Assembly (NCBI GenBank): GCA_041916675.1
Contig: JAYRZB010000001.1
Location: forward strand, 1-64,000
Source: JAYRZB01 sp041916675
Lineage (GTDB): Bacteria > Pseudomonadota > Alphaproteobacteria > Rhizobiales > Devosiaceae
DNA length: 64,000 nucleotides
Direction: 5' to 3'
The first letter of the stretch is position 1. Each line of letters opens with the position of its first letter. A program made the position numbers and the translations under genes. The notes under the pieces were generated by a model. The model made no database searches and was not told the origin of the DNA. It saw only the letters and a program-made list of their open reading frames with translations. This document shows positions 18,950 to 28,036 of this stretch, one piece after another.

Positions 18950-20092
18950 ATGGCCAAACAGGCAATCTATCTCGATCACAACGCCTCGGCGCCGCTTCTG
19001 CCTGAAGCGCGCGCTGCGATTGTGGCCGCGCTGGATCTGGTGGGCAATCCCAGTTCGGTGCATGCGCAGGGCCGGGCCCTGCGCAACCTTGTCGAAACGG
19101 CCCGGGCCCAGGTTGCCACCGCCGCCGGTGCCGAGCGCAAGCAGGTGGTGTTCACCGGCTCCGCCACCGAAGCGATCACGCAGGCGATTGTGGGCGGTGC
19201 CAAGGCGCTGGGCATTGACGCCATTGTGGTCAGCGCTGGCGAACACGCTGCGGTGGCGAGGGCGGCAGAGGCGACGGGGCTTGCAGTCGAAGTGCTTGGG
19301 CTCGATGAGGGCGGAGCGATCCGGATCGATCAGCTTGCCGGGATTATCGCTGCCAATTCGGATCGCAAACTGTTGGTCTGCGTGCATGCGGTGAACAACG
19401 AAACCGGCGTCACACAGCCGCTCGCCCGCATTGAGGCACTGGTCGGACCGACGCCGCACTATCTGTTTGTCGATGCCGTTCAGGCTTTCGGCAAGCTGCC
19501 TCTCGAATTTGCCAGCCGCGCTGCCGATATGATGGCGATCAGCGCCCACAAGATCGGCGGTCCGGCAGGGGTGGGTGCCCTGCTGCTCAAGAGCCATTGC
19601 GACAGCGTCAAGCTGATCCCGGGTGGCGGGCAGGAGCAGGGGCGTCGCGGCGGAACGGAATCGGCGGCTCTGCTGGCGGGATTTGGCGCTGCGGCTGAAC
19701 ACTTTGAGGCTGCTTGCGCGGCGGCAAAGACCGGCGAACTTATTGCTGCGATAGAGGCAGGGTTGAAGGCCATAGCGCCCGATACGGTGGTGTTTGGCGA
19801 CAATCGGGTGGGCAATGTGATCAATTTTGCCGTTCCGGGCGTTAAGAACGCGGTGGCGATGATGGCGCTCGATCTCGAAGGGATCGCCGTGTCATCGGGC
19901 TCGGCCTGCTCGTCGGGCAAGGTGGGGCGCAGCTTTGTGCTGGCAGCCATGGGCGTGGCGCCCGAGCTTGCCGATTGTGGTTTGCGCATCAGCCTGGGGT
20001 GGTCGTCAACCCGGGCCGATGTTGACGGATTTCTGGCCGCTTTCGAGCGGATTGTAAGCCGGTCTCACGGCCGGGAAGGCCGCGCCGCCTGA
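18950..20092 (+). CDS. IscS/NifS-like cysteine desulfurase
   Basis: PLP enzyme that takes sulfur from cysteine for Fe-S cluster building. The 380-aa product has YLDHNASAPL at the start, the PLP lysine in SAHKIGG (about residue 200) and the sulfur-accepting Cys in GSACSSGKVGRS (about 320). I chose ATG 18950; extending upstream to TTG 18752 would run the frame through the Irr-like box and leader hairpins. It is the first gene of the suf operon; such operons in alphaproteobacteria often carry this enzyme besides SufS. No iscR lies upstream here, which is unusual. Confidence 0.9.
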   Translation: MAKQAIYLDHNASAPLLPEARAAIVAALDLVGNPSSVHAQGRALRNLVETARAQVATAAGAERKQVVFTGSATEAITQAIVGGAKALGIDAIVVSAGEHAAVARAAEATGLAVEVLGLDEGGAIRIDQLAGIIAANSDRKLLVCVHAVNNETGVTQPLARIEALVGPTPHYLFVDAVQAFGKLPLEFASRAADMMAISAHKIGGPAGVGALLLKSHCDSVKLIPGGGQEQGRRGGTESAALLAGFGAAAEHFEAACAAAKTGELIAAIEAGLKAIAPDTVVFGDNRVGNVINFAVPGVKNAVAMMALDLEGIAVSSGSACSSGKVGRSFVLAAMGVAPELADCGLRISLGWSSTRADVDGFLAAFERIVSRSHGREGRAA

Positions 20093-20154
20093 TCTGGCGC
20101 GGATAGAAAACTGCTGCTGTCCTTGAAACGGCAGGGGTGACAAGGAGAATGACT

Positions 20155-21654
20155 ATGCGGGTTGCCGAGATTCCGACGCTCAAGGAAAATATCGACCTCG
20201 AAACCGTCGATAAGGTGCTGGCGCTCGACGTCGACAAGTACAAGTACGGCTTTGAGACCAATATCGAGACCGACAAGGCGCCGATCGGGCTCAGCGAAGA
20301 GACCGTGCGCTTCATTTCGGCCAAGAAGAACGAGCCCGAGTGGATGCTCGAATGGCGGCTTGATGCCTATCGCCGCTGGCTGACCCTGGAAGAGCCCAAC
20401 TGGGCGCGGGTGCATTACCCCAAGATCGACTTTCAGGACATGTATTACTACGCCGCTCCCAAAAGCACGCCGGGGCCGAAAAGCCTCGAAGAGGTCGATC
20501 CTGAGCTCTTGGCGATGTATGAAAAGCTTGGCATTCCGCTCAAGGAGCGCGCCATCCTTGCTGGTGTCGAGAGCGCCAATGTGGCGGTCGATGCGGTGAT
20601 GGATTCGGTCTCGGTGGTCACGACCTTCCGCGCCGAGCTTGCCAAGGTGGGCATCATCTTCTGTTCGATTTCGGAAGCAGTGCGCGAGCATCCCGAACTG
20701 GTGCAGCAGTATCTCGGTTCGGTCGTGCCGGTGTCGGACAACTACTATGCAACGCTGAATTCGGCGGTGTTTACCGACGGCTCGTTTGTCTACATCCCCA
20801 AGGGCGTGCGCTGCCCGATGGAATTGTCGACCTACTTCCGCATCAACGAGAAAAAGACCGGCCAGTTTGAACGCACGCTGATTATTGCCGAGGCAGACAG
20901 CTATGTGAGCTACCTCGAAGGCTGCACCGCGCCGATGCGCGACGAGGCCCAGCTCCATGCTGCCGTGGTTGAGCTGGTGGCGCTTGAGAATGCTGAGATC
21001 AAGTATTCTACCGTCCAGAACTGGTATCCGGGCGATAAGGAAGGCAAGGGCGGCATCTACAACTTTGTGACCAAGCGCGGCGATTGCCGGGGCAATAATT
21101 CCAAGATCTCGTGGACGCAGGTGGAAACCGGCTCGGCGATCACCTGGAAGTACCCCAGCTGCATCCTGCGCGGCGACAATTCGACGGGCGAATTCTATTC
21201 CATCGCCATCTCGAACGGTCATCAGCAGGTGGATAGTGGCACCAAGATGATCCATCTGGGCAAGAACACCACCAGCCGCATCATCTCCAAGGGCATTGCC
21301 GCCGGATTCTCCGACAACACCTATCGCGGGCAGGTGTCGGCCCATGCCAAGGCCAAGGGTGCGCGCAACTTCACCCAGTGCGACAGCCTGCTGATCGGCG
21401 ACCGCTGCGGGGCCCATACCGTGCCCTATATCGAGAGCCGCAATGCCTCGGCCGTGTTCGAACACGAAGCAACCACCAGCAAGATTTCGGACGACCAGAT
21501 GTTCTATTGCCAGCAGCGCGGGCTTTCCGAAGAGGAAGCGGTGGCGCTGATCGTGAACGGCTTCGTGCGCGATGTGCTGCAGCACCTGCCGATGGAATTC
21601 ATGGTCGAAACCCAAAAACTGATTTCGATCAGCCTTGAAGGCAGCGTGGGATGA
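20155..21654 (+). CDS. sufB: Fe-S cluster scaffold SufB
   Basis: Subunit of the SufBCD scaffold on which Fe-S clusters are built. The 499-aa protein ends in the beta-helix domain with QCDSLLIGDRCGAHTVPYIE and FEHEATTSKI, which hold the cysteine and glutamate needed for cluster formation. ATG 20155 is chosen because AGGAG at 20143-20147 lies 7 nt upstream; two earlier in-frame starts overlap that site. It overlaps the next gene by 4 bp. Confidence 0.96.
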   Translation: MRVAEIPTLKENIDLETVDKVLALDVDKYKYGFETNIETDKAPIGLSEETVRFISAKKNEPEWMLEWRLDAYRRWLTLEEPNWARVHYPKIDFQDMYYYAAPKSTPGPKSLEEVDPELLAMYEKLGIPLKERAILAGVESANVAVDAVMDSVSVVTTFRAELAKVGIIFCSISEAVREHPELVQQYLGSVVPVSDNYYATLNSAVFTDGSFVYIPKGVRCPMELSTYFRINEKKTGQFERTLIIAEADSYVSYLEGCTAPMRDEAQLHAAVVELVALENAEIKYSTVQNWYPGDKEGKGGIYNFVTKRGDCRGNNSKISWTQVETGSAITWKYPSCILRGDNSTGEFYSIAISNGHQQVDSGTKMIHLGKNTTSRIISKGIAAGFSDNTYRGQVSAHAKAKGARNFTQCDSLLIGDRCGAHTVPYIESRNASAVFEHEATTSKISDDQMFYCQQRGLSEEEAVALIVNGFVRDVLQHLPMEFMVETQKLISISLEGSVG

Positions 21655-22175
21655 GCGGAAAAACCATTCCCGTGGTGCGCCTCTCCGAGCTGCCGCTCGA
21701 GAACTGGACGCAGGGTGAATTCTATTCCGGCCGCGATGCCAACCGGATCGGCGAAAAGGCTGGCCTGAAAGCGCTGGGCTTTGGCTATTCGGAGGTCGAG
21801 CCCGGCAAAAGCGGCTGCCCGTTCCACAATCACCATGTCGAAGATGAGATGTTTGTGGTGCTGGAAGGCGAGGGTACCTATCGCTTTGGCCAGGAGAGCT
21901 TTGCGTTCAAGGCTGGTGACGTGCTGGTGGCTCCGGCGGGCGGGCAGGACACGGCGCACCAGATCATCAATACCGGCCCGGTGATGCTCAAATTCATCGC
22001 CATCTCGAACAAATCGACCATCGAAGTCTGCGAATATCCGGATTCCGGCAAGTTCCTGGTTTCTAGCCTTGCCGGTGGCACCGGCCCTAAGCTGCGCCAC
22101 ATGGGGCGCCAGGGCGAACACCACATTGAAGACTATTGGGATGGCGAGCCGGGTGCCGGGGTCGCAAAGCCATGA
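21651..22175 (+). CDS. Cupin-domain protein inside the suf operon
   Basis: A 174-aa protein with a single cupin barrel: motif 1 is PFHNHHVEDEMFVVLEGEG (metal-ligand His/His/Glu visible) and motif 2 is GDVLVAPAGGQDTAHQIIN. The substrate is unknown. It overlaps sufB (ATGA) and the next small gene (ATGA), so it is translationally coupled within suf. A role in iron, thiol or small-molecule handling for cluster assembly is inference from position only. Confidence 0.8.
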   Translation: MSGKTIPVVRLSELPLENWTQGEFYSGRDANRIGEKAGLKALGFGYSEVEPGKSGCPFHNHHVEDEMFVVLEGEGTYRFGQESFAFKAGDVLVAPAGGQDTAHQIINTGPVMLKFIAISNKSTIEVCEYPDSGKFLVSSLAGGTGPKLRHMGRQGEHHIEDYWDGEPGAGVAKP

Positions 22176-22468
22176 CATGGGATGTGAAGAGCGCCCACAG
22201 GCACTCACTCGCAAATGAAAGTGCGATTATTCAAAGTGGGCATTGTGGTTGCTTTTTCTGCGAAGCGACATTCGCCTCCAGCGAAGTGGCGCACTGGCTT
22301 GATGACAAAGGTGGCCGTACCGCACTTTGCCCAAGCTGTGGAATTGACAGCGTGCTCGGCGACCGTTCCGGGTTGCCGGTCACAGATGCCGCATTTTTGG
22401 TGGCAATGAGAGACTATTGGTTTGCTGGCCCCGCAGGTGCCAGCGCGATATTTGGAGACGCCCTATGA
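22172..22468 (+). CDS. Small Cys-rich cytoplasmic protein inside the suf operon
   Basis: A 98-aa protein beginning MTWDVKSAHRHS, with a zinc-ribbon-like pair CGCFFC and CPSCGIDSVLGD about 25 residues apart, which could bind zinc or iron. Similar small proteins are annotated only as conserved cytoplasmic proteins. ATG 22172 overlaps the cupin stop and its own stop overlaps the sufC start, both as ATGA. An upstream in-frame start at 22136 is less likely because it would overlap the cupin further. Function unknown. Confidence 0.75.
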   Translation: MTWDVKSAHRHSLANESAIIQSGHCGCFFCEATFASSEVAHWLDDKGGRTALCPSCGIDSVLGDRSGLPVTDAAFLVAMRDYWFAGPAGASAIFGDAL

Positions 22469-23226
22469 CCACCCCCATGCTTGAAATCCGCAATCTGCAT
22501 GTGCGCATCGAGGAGCGCGAGATCCTCAAGGGTGTCAATCTGATTGTGCCGCGCGGGCAGGTGCACGCCATCATGGGGCGCAATGGTTCGGGCAAATCAA
22601 CCCTGAGCTACGTGCTGGCCGGCAAGGAAGACTATGAGATCACCGAGGGCGAAGTGCTGCTCGATGGGGTCGATATCCTCGAAATGGACCCCAGCGAGCG
22701 CGCGACAGCGGGGCTTTTCTTGGCGTTCCAGTATCCAATCGAAATCCCCGGCGTCGCTACCATGACCTTCCTCAAAGCCGCGATGAATGCCCAGCGCAAG
22801 GCGCGGGGCGAGGGTGAACTGTCGACCCCCGATTTCATGCGGGCCGTCAAGCAGGCGGGTGCGTCGCTCAATGTCGATTCCGACATGCTCAAGCGTGCGC
22901 TGAACGTTGGGTTTTCGGGCGGCGAGAAGAAGCGGGCCGAAATCCTGCAGATGGCGCTGCTCAAGCCCAAGATGTGCATTCTGGACGAGACCGATTCAGG
23001 CCTCGACATCGATGCGCTCAAGCTGGTTTCCGATGGGGTGAATGCCCTGCGCAACGATGAACGCGCCATGCTGGTGATCACCCATTATCAGCGCCTGCTC
23101 GATCACATCGTGCCCGATGTGGTGCATGTGTTCTCGGATGGACGGATTGTCGAAAGCGGCGATAAGGATCTGGCGCTGCAGCTTGAAGCCAAGGGCTATG
23201 CCGGTTTCGACGGCGCGGCGGCATAG
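22465..23226 (+). CDS. sufC: Fe-S assembly ATPase SufC
   Basis: Soluble ABC-type ATPase that drives the SufBCD scaffold. In the 253-aa product, Walker A is GRNGSGKST, the signature region is FSGGEKKRAEI and Walker B is CILDETDSGLD, where the SufC-specific DETDSGLD replaces the usual DEPTSALD. ATG 22465 overlaps the preceding small gene. Confidence 0.96.
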   Translation: MTTPMLEIRNLHVRIEEREILKGVNLIVPRGQVHAIMGRNGSGKSTLSYVLAGKEDYEITEGEVLLDGVDILEMDPSERATAGLFLAFQYPIEIPGVATMTFLKAAMNAQRKARGEGELSTPDFMRAVKQAGASLNVDSDMLKRALNVGFSGGEKKRAEILQMALLKPKMCILDETDSGLDIDALKLVSDGVNALRNDERAMLVITHYQRLLDHIVPDVVHVFSDGRIVESGDKDLALQLEAKGYAGFDGAAA

Positions 23227-23236
23227 AAAGACAGCC

Positions 23237-24448
23237 ATGAGCATTCACGTTCCTGTCCGGCTGGGACCGGCCGAAAAGAGCCTGATCGAGCAGATGCAGA
23301 GCCTGGGCGCCACCGCGCAGGCCGAGCGGCTGAGCGTTGCCGGGCTGCCGACGCGCAAGGTTGAAGCCTATCACTATACCGATCTCAAGCAGCTGATCCG
23401 CAGTGTGCCGCCACTGGCTGGTGTTGCGACATCTGCCAGCGCCCCGGCGATGAGCATTGCCGGGGCCTTCCGCGTGCTGATCGCCAATGGCAGCATTCAG
23501 GCATCGGGCACAGCCCCGGCCGGGGTGATTCTGGGGGAGACCAAAGGGTCGCCCCTAAGTGATCGTGATGACCTGCTGGTCAAGCTCAACGAGGCCATGG
23601 TGCAAACCAGCCTGTCGCTGACACTGGAAAGCACGGTCGATCCGGTGATCCATCTCGACCGGCGCAGTGAAGGCGAAGCGGGCCATTCGGCCAGTGGCGT
23701 GCATATCTATGTGGCCGACAATGCCAGCGCCACCGTGATCGAAACCTATTCGGGCAGCGATGCGGCCCATGTGGGGAACCATGCAACCTATGTGGCGCTG
23801 GGCAAGAACGCCCGGCTGGTTCACATTGCCGTCGACCTGTCAGCCAAGGTGGCAACGCACTTTGCCAGCCAGGAATATGCCATCGCCGCCGATGCGCAAC
23901 TGCGTACGCTCGTCATCCACGCCGGGGCCAACCTCGCGCGCTCGCAGATTTTTGCCCGGTTCGCCGGGGAGGGCGCCCATGCCGATTTCACCGGCTTGAA
24001 CCTGGTGGGCGACGGGCAGCATGGCGATATCACGCTGGATGTGACCCACGCGGTGCCCAACACCACCAGCAAGGAAACCTACAAGCAGATTGCCCGCGGA
24101 CGTTCGCGCGCCGTGTTTCAGGGCAAGATCGTTGTGGCGCGCGATGCGCAAAAGACCGACGCCAAAATGATGATGCAGGGCCTGATGCTTTCGGATGAAG
24201 CCGAAATCCTCAGCAAGCCCGAACTTGAAATCTACGCCGACGACGTGGTGTGCGGGCATGGCTCGACCTGCGGCAAGCTTGATGAGGATTCCCTGTTCTA
24301 CCTGGTCAGCCGGGGCATACCGAAGGCCGAGGCTGAAACCATGCTGGTGCGCGGGTTCCTGGCCGAATTGCTCGACCCTGTCGAAGACGCAGCGCTCAAC
24401 GAAGCCTTGCAGGCGGTGGTCGACAACTGGCTGCTGAACGCAAAGTAG
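23237..24448 (+). CDS. sufD: Fe-S assembly protein SufD
   Basis: Partner of SufB in the scaffold. The 403-aa product starts MSIHVPVRLG at ATG 23237, 10 nt after sufC. The N-terminal part has RKVEAYHYTDLKQL; the C-terminal beta-helix has DDVVCGHGSTCGKLDEDSLFYL, with the conserved histidine at the SufB interface. Longer in-frame starts would overlap sufC and are rejected. Confidence 0.95.
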   Translation: MSIHVPVRLGPAEKSLIEQMQSLGATAQAERLSVAGLPTRKVEAYHYTDLKQLIRSVPPLAGVATSASAPAMSIAGAFRVLIANGSIQASGTAPAGVILGETKGSPLSDRDDLLVKLNEAMVQTSLSLTLESTVDPVIHLDRRSEGEAGHSASGVHIYVADNASATVIETYSGSDAAHVGNHATYVALGKNARLVHIAVDLSAKVATHFASQEYAIAADAQLRTLVIHAGANLARSQIFARFAGEGAHADFTGLNLVGDGQHGDITLDVTHAVPNTTSKETYKQIARGRSRAVFQGKIVVARDAQKTDAKMMMQGLMLSDEAEILSKPELEIYADDVVCGHGSTCGKLDEDSLFYLVSRGIPKAEAETMLVRGFLAELLDPVEDAALNEALQAVVDNWLLNAK

Positions 24449-24458
24449 GACAACGGAT

Positions 24459-25679
24459 TTGACCTTCGACCTCGAAAAAGTCCGCGCTGACTTTCCGATC
24501 CTGTCGGAAAAGATTCATGGCAAGCGGCTGGTCTACCTCGATAGCGGGGCATCGGCGCAAAAGCCCAGTGCCGTGCTGGACCGGATGGACCACGCCATGC
24601 GCCACGAATATGCCAACGTGCATCGCGGGCTGCATACGCTGGCGAACCGGGCCACCGAAGCCTATGAGGGCGGGCGCGAGCGGGTGAAGCGCTTCATCAA
24701 TGCCGGGCGGCTGGAAGAGGTGATCTTCACCCGCTCGGCCACCGAAGCGATCAACCTTGTTGCTTCATCCTTTGGCGGGCCGCGTATTGGCGAGGGCGAC
24801 GAGATCGTGCTCTCGGTCATGGAGCACCACTCCAACATCGTGCCCTGGCACTTCCTGCGCGAGCGTCAAGGAGCAGTGCTCAGGTGGGTGGATGTCGGCG
24901 ACGACGGCAGCTTTGATATCGATGCGTTCGAGGCCAGCCTGACAGACCGGACGCGCATGGTGGCGCTGACGCATATGTCGAACGTGCTCGGCACGGTGGT
25001 GCCGATCAAGCGCGTAGTCGAAATTGCCCATGCGCGCGGCATCCCGGTGCTGATCGACGGCAGCCAGGGCGCGGTGCATGAAAAGGTCGACGTACGCGAC
25101 CTCGATGTCGATTTCTACGTCATGACCGGCCATAAGCTCTACGGCCCCACCGGCATCGGCGTGCTTTATGGCAAGCATGAACACCTGTCGGTCATGCAGC
25201 CCTATCAGGGCGGTGGCGAGATGATCGAGACCGTCACTCAGGACCGCATCACCTATAACGAGCCGCCGCACCGCTTCGAGGCAGGCACGCCGCCGATTGT
25301 GCAATCCATCGGGCTGGGTGCGGCCATCGACTACATCGATGCGCTCGGTCGCGACGCCATTGCTGCCCACGAGGCCGATGTTGCTACCTATGCGCGCGAA
25401 AAGCTGATGCGGATCAATGCGCTGAAAATGATCGGCGATGCCCCGGGCAAGGGGGGGATCTTCTCGTTTGCGATCGAAGGGGCACATGCCCACGACGTGG
25501 CGACCATACTGGACCGCTATGGCATTGCCGTGCGCGCCGGCACGCATTGCGCGCAGCCGCTGCTGACACGATTTGGTGTGACCTCTACATGCCGGGCATC
25601 GCTGGGCCTATATAACGGCAAAGACGATGTGGACGCGCTGGTTGAAGGCATCGAAAAGGCGCGAAGTTTTTTCGCCTGA
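24459..25679 (+). CDS. sufS: Cysteine desulfurase SufS
   Basis: Second desulfurase of the operon (type II). TTG start 10 nt after sufD; 406 aa. The PLP lysine is in MTGHKLYGPTGIG (about residue 226) and the active-site cysteine in RAGTHCAQP (about 365). The short insertion before this Cys marks SufS rather than IscS. No sufE or sufU lies in the operon, so a sulfur acceptor must be encoded elsewhere. Confidence 0.95.
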   Translation: MTFDLEKVRADFPILSEKIHGKRLVYLDSGASAQKPSAVLDRMDHAMRHEYANVHRGLHTLANRATEAYEGGRERVKRFINAGRLEEVIFTRSATEAINLVASSFGGPRIGEGDEIVLSVMEHHSNIVPWHFLRERQGAVLRWVDVGDDGSFDIDAFEASLTDRTRMVALTHMSNVLGTVVPIKRVVEIAHARGIPVLIDGSQGAVHEKVDVRDLDVDFYVMTGHKLYGPTGIGVLYGKHEHLSVMQPYQGGGEMIETVTQDRITYNEPPHRFEAGTPPIVQSIGLGAAIDYIDALGRDAIAAHEADVATYAREKLMRINALKMIGDAPGKGGIFSFAIEGAHAHDVATILDRYGIAVRAGTHCAQPLLTRFGVTSTCRASLGLYNGKDDVDALVEGIEKARSFFA

Positions 25680-25694
25680 ATATTGGAAACTGAC

Positions 25695-26087
25695 ATGACC
25701 GAAGACAACGAGCAGCCGATTGCCGAAGCCGATGCCCCGCGCATTGCGCCCAACCACACCGGGAGCCTGCCGGCCGAGGAAGTGACGCGCATCACCCGCG
25801 ATCTGATCGGGGCGCTCAAGACAGTCTATGACCCGGAAATTCCGGTCGATATCTACGAACTCGGCCTGATCTACAAGGTGGATCTGGATGATGATCGCAA
25901 TCTGTCTATCGATATGACCCTGACCGCGCCGGGCTGCCCGGTGGCCGGAGAAATGCCGGGCTGGGTGGAGAATGCAGCCCGCGGCGTCGAAGGCATTCAG
26001 GACGTGACGGTCAACATGGTGTTCGACCCACCCTGGAGCGCCGAGCGCATGTCGGAAGAAGCGCAGGTTGCGCTGAACTGGTGGTAA
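25695..26087 (+). CDS. sufT: SufT/MIP18-family Fe-S assembly protein
   Basis: A 130-aa DUF59 protein (GALKTVYDPEIPVDIYELGLIY, then MTLTAPGCPVAGEMP with the conserved cysteine). Family members help mature Fe-S proteins under high demand. ATG 25695 is favoured over the TTG at 25683. It lies in the usual slot between sufS and sufA. The symbol follows position and family. Confidence 0.88.
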   Translation: MTEDNEQPIAEADAPRIAPNHTGSLPAEEVTRITRDLIGALKTVYDPEIPVDIYELGLIYKVDLDDDRNLSIDMTLTAPGCPVAGEMPGWVENAARGVEGIQDVTVNMVFDPPWSAERMSEEAQVALNWW

Positions 26088-26136
26088 TCGAGCGCGAACA
26101 GGCTTATATATCGTCAATCAACGATAGAGTGTGCAT

Positions 26137-26517
26137 ATGCCCTTCCAGATCATGAGCCTGACCGATGCTGCAGCCGAGCGCATCAACGAGATCATTGAGG
26201 ATAGCGACAAGCCGGTGATGGGTGTGCGCGTGGGTGTCAAGAACGCCGGTTGCGCCGGCATGGCCTATACGCTGAGCTATGTCGAGGCGCCGATTGCCGG
26301 TGACGACCATGTCGAGGACAAGGGCGTGCATGTTTTTGTCGAGCCCAAGGCGACGCTATTCCTGCTGGGTACGGTGATGGATTTTGAGGAAACCAAGATG
26401 TCCTCAGGGTTCACTTTCAAGAACCCCAACCAGACCGGCGAATGCGGCTGCGGCGAAAGCGTGCAGCTCAAGCCAGCCGACCTCAAGGCACTGGCCGAGG
26501 CGCGGGCTGGGGCCTGA
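26137..26517 (+). CDS. sufA: A-type Fe-S carrier SufA (HesB/IscA)
   Basis: Carrier that passes clusters to apo-proteins. The 126-aa product has the three ligand cysteines in NAGCAGMAY and GECGCGES. ATG 26137 is preferred to the GTG two codons earlier. The preceding gap holds a perfect TATCGT/ACGATA dyad at 26109-26126, which may modulate translation or mark an RNA processing site. It is the last gene of the operon. Confidence 0.93.
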   Translation: MPFQIMSLTDAAAERINEIIEDSDKPVMGVRVGVKNAGCAGMAYTLSYVEAPIAGDDHVEDKGVHVFVEPKATLFLLGTVMDFEETKMSSGFTFKNPNQTGECGCGESVQLKPADLKALAEARAGA

Positions 26518-26544
26518 CCGGGTGCGCTTCTGTTAATCGCATGC

Positions 26545-26575
26545 AAAATCCCTGTCTTGGCAGGGATTTTTGTTG
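26545..26575 (+). terminator. Terminator of the suf operon
   Basis: AAAATCCCTG (26545-26554) and CAGGGATTTT (26561-26570) form a 10-bp stem with a 6-nt loop ending in a T run. Confidence 0.85.
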
Positions 26576-26620
26576 TCAGGCCGACGCGCGCCGCGCTAGA
26601 GGTCAGGGGCTTTCTTCAAC

Positions 26621-26705
26621 GTCACCCCGGCAAAGGACGGGGGCCATCACAGCCGCCCTGCTGCGGCACGCAGGATTGATGGGTTCCGGCCATGCCCGGA
26701 ATGAC
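26621..26705. repeat. Pair of REP-like elements
   Basis: GTCACCCCGGC at 26621 and GGGTTCCGGCC/GCCCGGAATGAC at 26681-26705 resemble the CTGGATCCCGGCC/GGGATGAC unit at 319-347. They fill the gap between sufA and aroA. Confidence 0.5.
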
Positions 26706-26751
26706 ACGCGGCTGCGCCTTTGGCCTGCCGCTCCGCTGAATGGAGTTTTCC

Positions 26752-28032
26752 ATGACCGATGCACCCGCCACACCGCGTGACGCGATCACTATTGTTCCGC
26801 CCGATCATCCTCTGGTGGGCCGGGTGACGCCGCCCGGTTCAAAATCGATCACCAATCGCGCGCTGCTGCTGGCGGCGCTGGCGCGCGGCACAAGTCGGCC
26901 GACCGGCGCACTCAAGAGCGATGATACCAAGCGCATGGCCGAAGCCTTGCGGCAGATGGGCGTTGTCGTCGACGAACCCGACGCGACGACCTTCGTGGTA
27001 ACAAGCTCGGGCCGATTGCAGGTGCCCGATGCGCCGTTGATGCTGGGCAATGCCGGCACCGCTACCCGGTTTCTGACCGCAGCCGTAGCCAGCGTTGCAG
27101 GCACGGTGATTGTCGATGGCGACGAGCATATGCGCAAGCGGCCCATTCAACCGCTGGTCGATGCACTTCGAACGCTGGGGATAGAGGCCGATGCGCCGAG
27201 TGGCTGTCCGCCCGTGACCATCAAGGGGCAGGGGCACTTCGGGCAGGGCCGGGTGGAAGTGGATGCGGGCCTGTCGAGCCAGTATGTTTCAGCCCTGCTG
27301 ATGGCGGCGCCGCTGGGTCAGGGGCCAATCGAGGTGGCGCTGACCGGCCCTGATATTGGCGCGCGCGGTTATGTTGACCTCACTCTGGCAGCGATGCGGG
27401 CTTTCGGCGCTGAGGTCGAACAGATCGATGCCGGCACCTGGCGCGTGGCGCCAAAGCCCTATGTGGCAACGGATTTCCTGATCGAGCCCGATGCTTCCGC
27501 GGCCACCTATCTATGGGCAGCGGGCAAGCTGACGGGCGGCAAGATCGACCTCGGGGTGCCCGACGAGGCCTTCACCCAGCCCGACGCCATGGCGCAGGCG
27601 GTGATTGCCCAGTTCCCCAACATGCCCGCCGTCATCGATGGCTCGCAGATGCAGGATGCGGTGCCGACTTTGGCCGTGTTGGCGGCTTTCAATAACACGC
27701 CGGTGCGCTTCGTTGGCATCGCCAACCTGCGGGTCAAGGAATGTGACCGCGTGCGGGCGCTTTCCACGGAACTATCGCGCATCCTGCCGGGCCTCGGCGT
27801 CGAGGAAGGGGATGACCTGCTTGTTGCCTCAGACCCGAAACTGGCCGAAAAGTTCAAGGGTCGAAACAGCCAGACGCGGATCGAGACCTATGCCGACCAT
27901 CGCATTGCCATGTCATTTGCGCTGGCGGGACTGCGGATCGACGGGATCACCATCCTTGACCCGACTTGCGTGAACAAGACCTATCCCGGCTACTGGGATG
28001 CCCTGCGGTCGCTGGGGGTGGCGCTCAGGTAA
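26752..28032 (+). CDS. aroA: 3-phosphoshikimate 1-carboxyvinyltransferase (EPSP synthase)
   Basis: Joins shikimate-3-phosphate and PEP in chorismate synthesis; the target of glyphosate. The 426-aa product has PPGSKSITNRALLLAAL at the N-terminus, GNAGTATRFLTA (about residue 97) and the C-terminal LRVKECDR and YADHRIAMSFAL. ATG 26752 is chosen because GGAG at 26742-26745 sits 6 nt upstream; ATG 26740 overlaps that site. It converges on the diguanylate cyclase gene. Confidence 0.95.
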   Translation: MTDAPATPRDAITIVPPDHPLVGRVTPPGSKSITNRALLLAALARGTSRPTGALKSDDTKRMAEALRQMGVVVDEPDATTFVVTSSGRLQVPDAPLMLGNAGTATRFLTAAVASVAGTVIVDGDEHMRKRPIQPLVDALRTLGIEADAPSGCPPVTIKGQGHFGQGRVEVDAGLSSQYVSALLMAAPLGQGPIEVALTGPDIGARGYVDLTLAAMRAFGAEVEQIDAGTWRVAPKPYVATDFLIEPDASAATYLWAAGKLTGGKIDLGVPDEAFTQPDAMAQAVIAQFPNMPAVIDGSQMQDAVPTLAVLAAFNNTPVRFVGIANLRVKECDRVRALSTELSRILPGLGVEEGDDLLVASDPKLAEKFKGRNSQTRIETYADHRIAMSFALAGLRIDGITILDPTCVNKTYPGYWDALRSLGVALR

Positions 28033-28036
28033 GCGA

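Noticed and set aside
20065..21615. 516-codon minus-strand frame opposite sufB
   Set aside because: sufB is unmistakable on the plus strand; the antisense product has no family motif.
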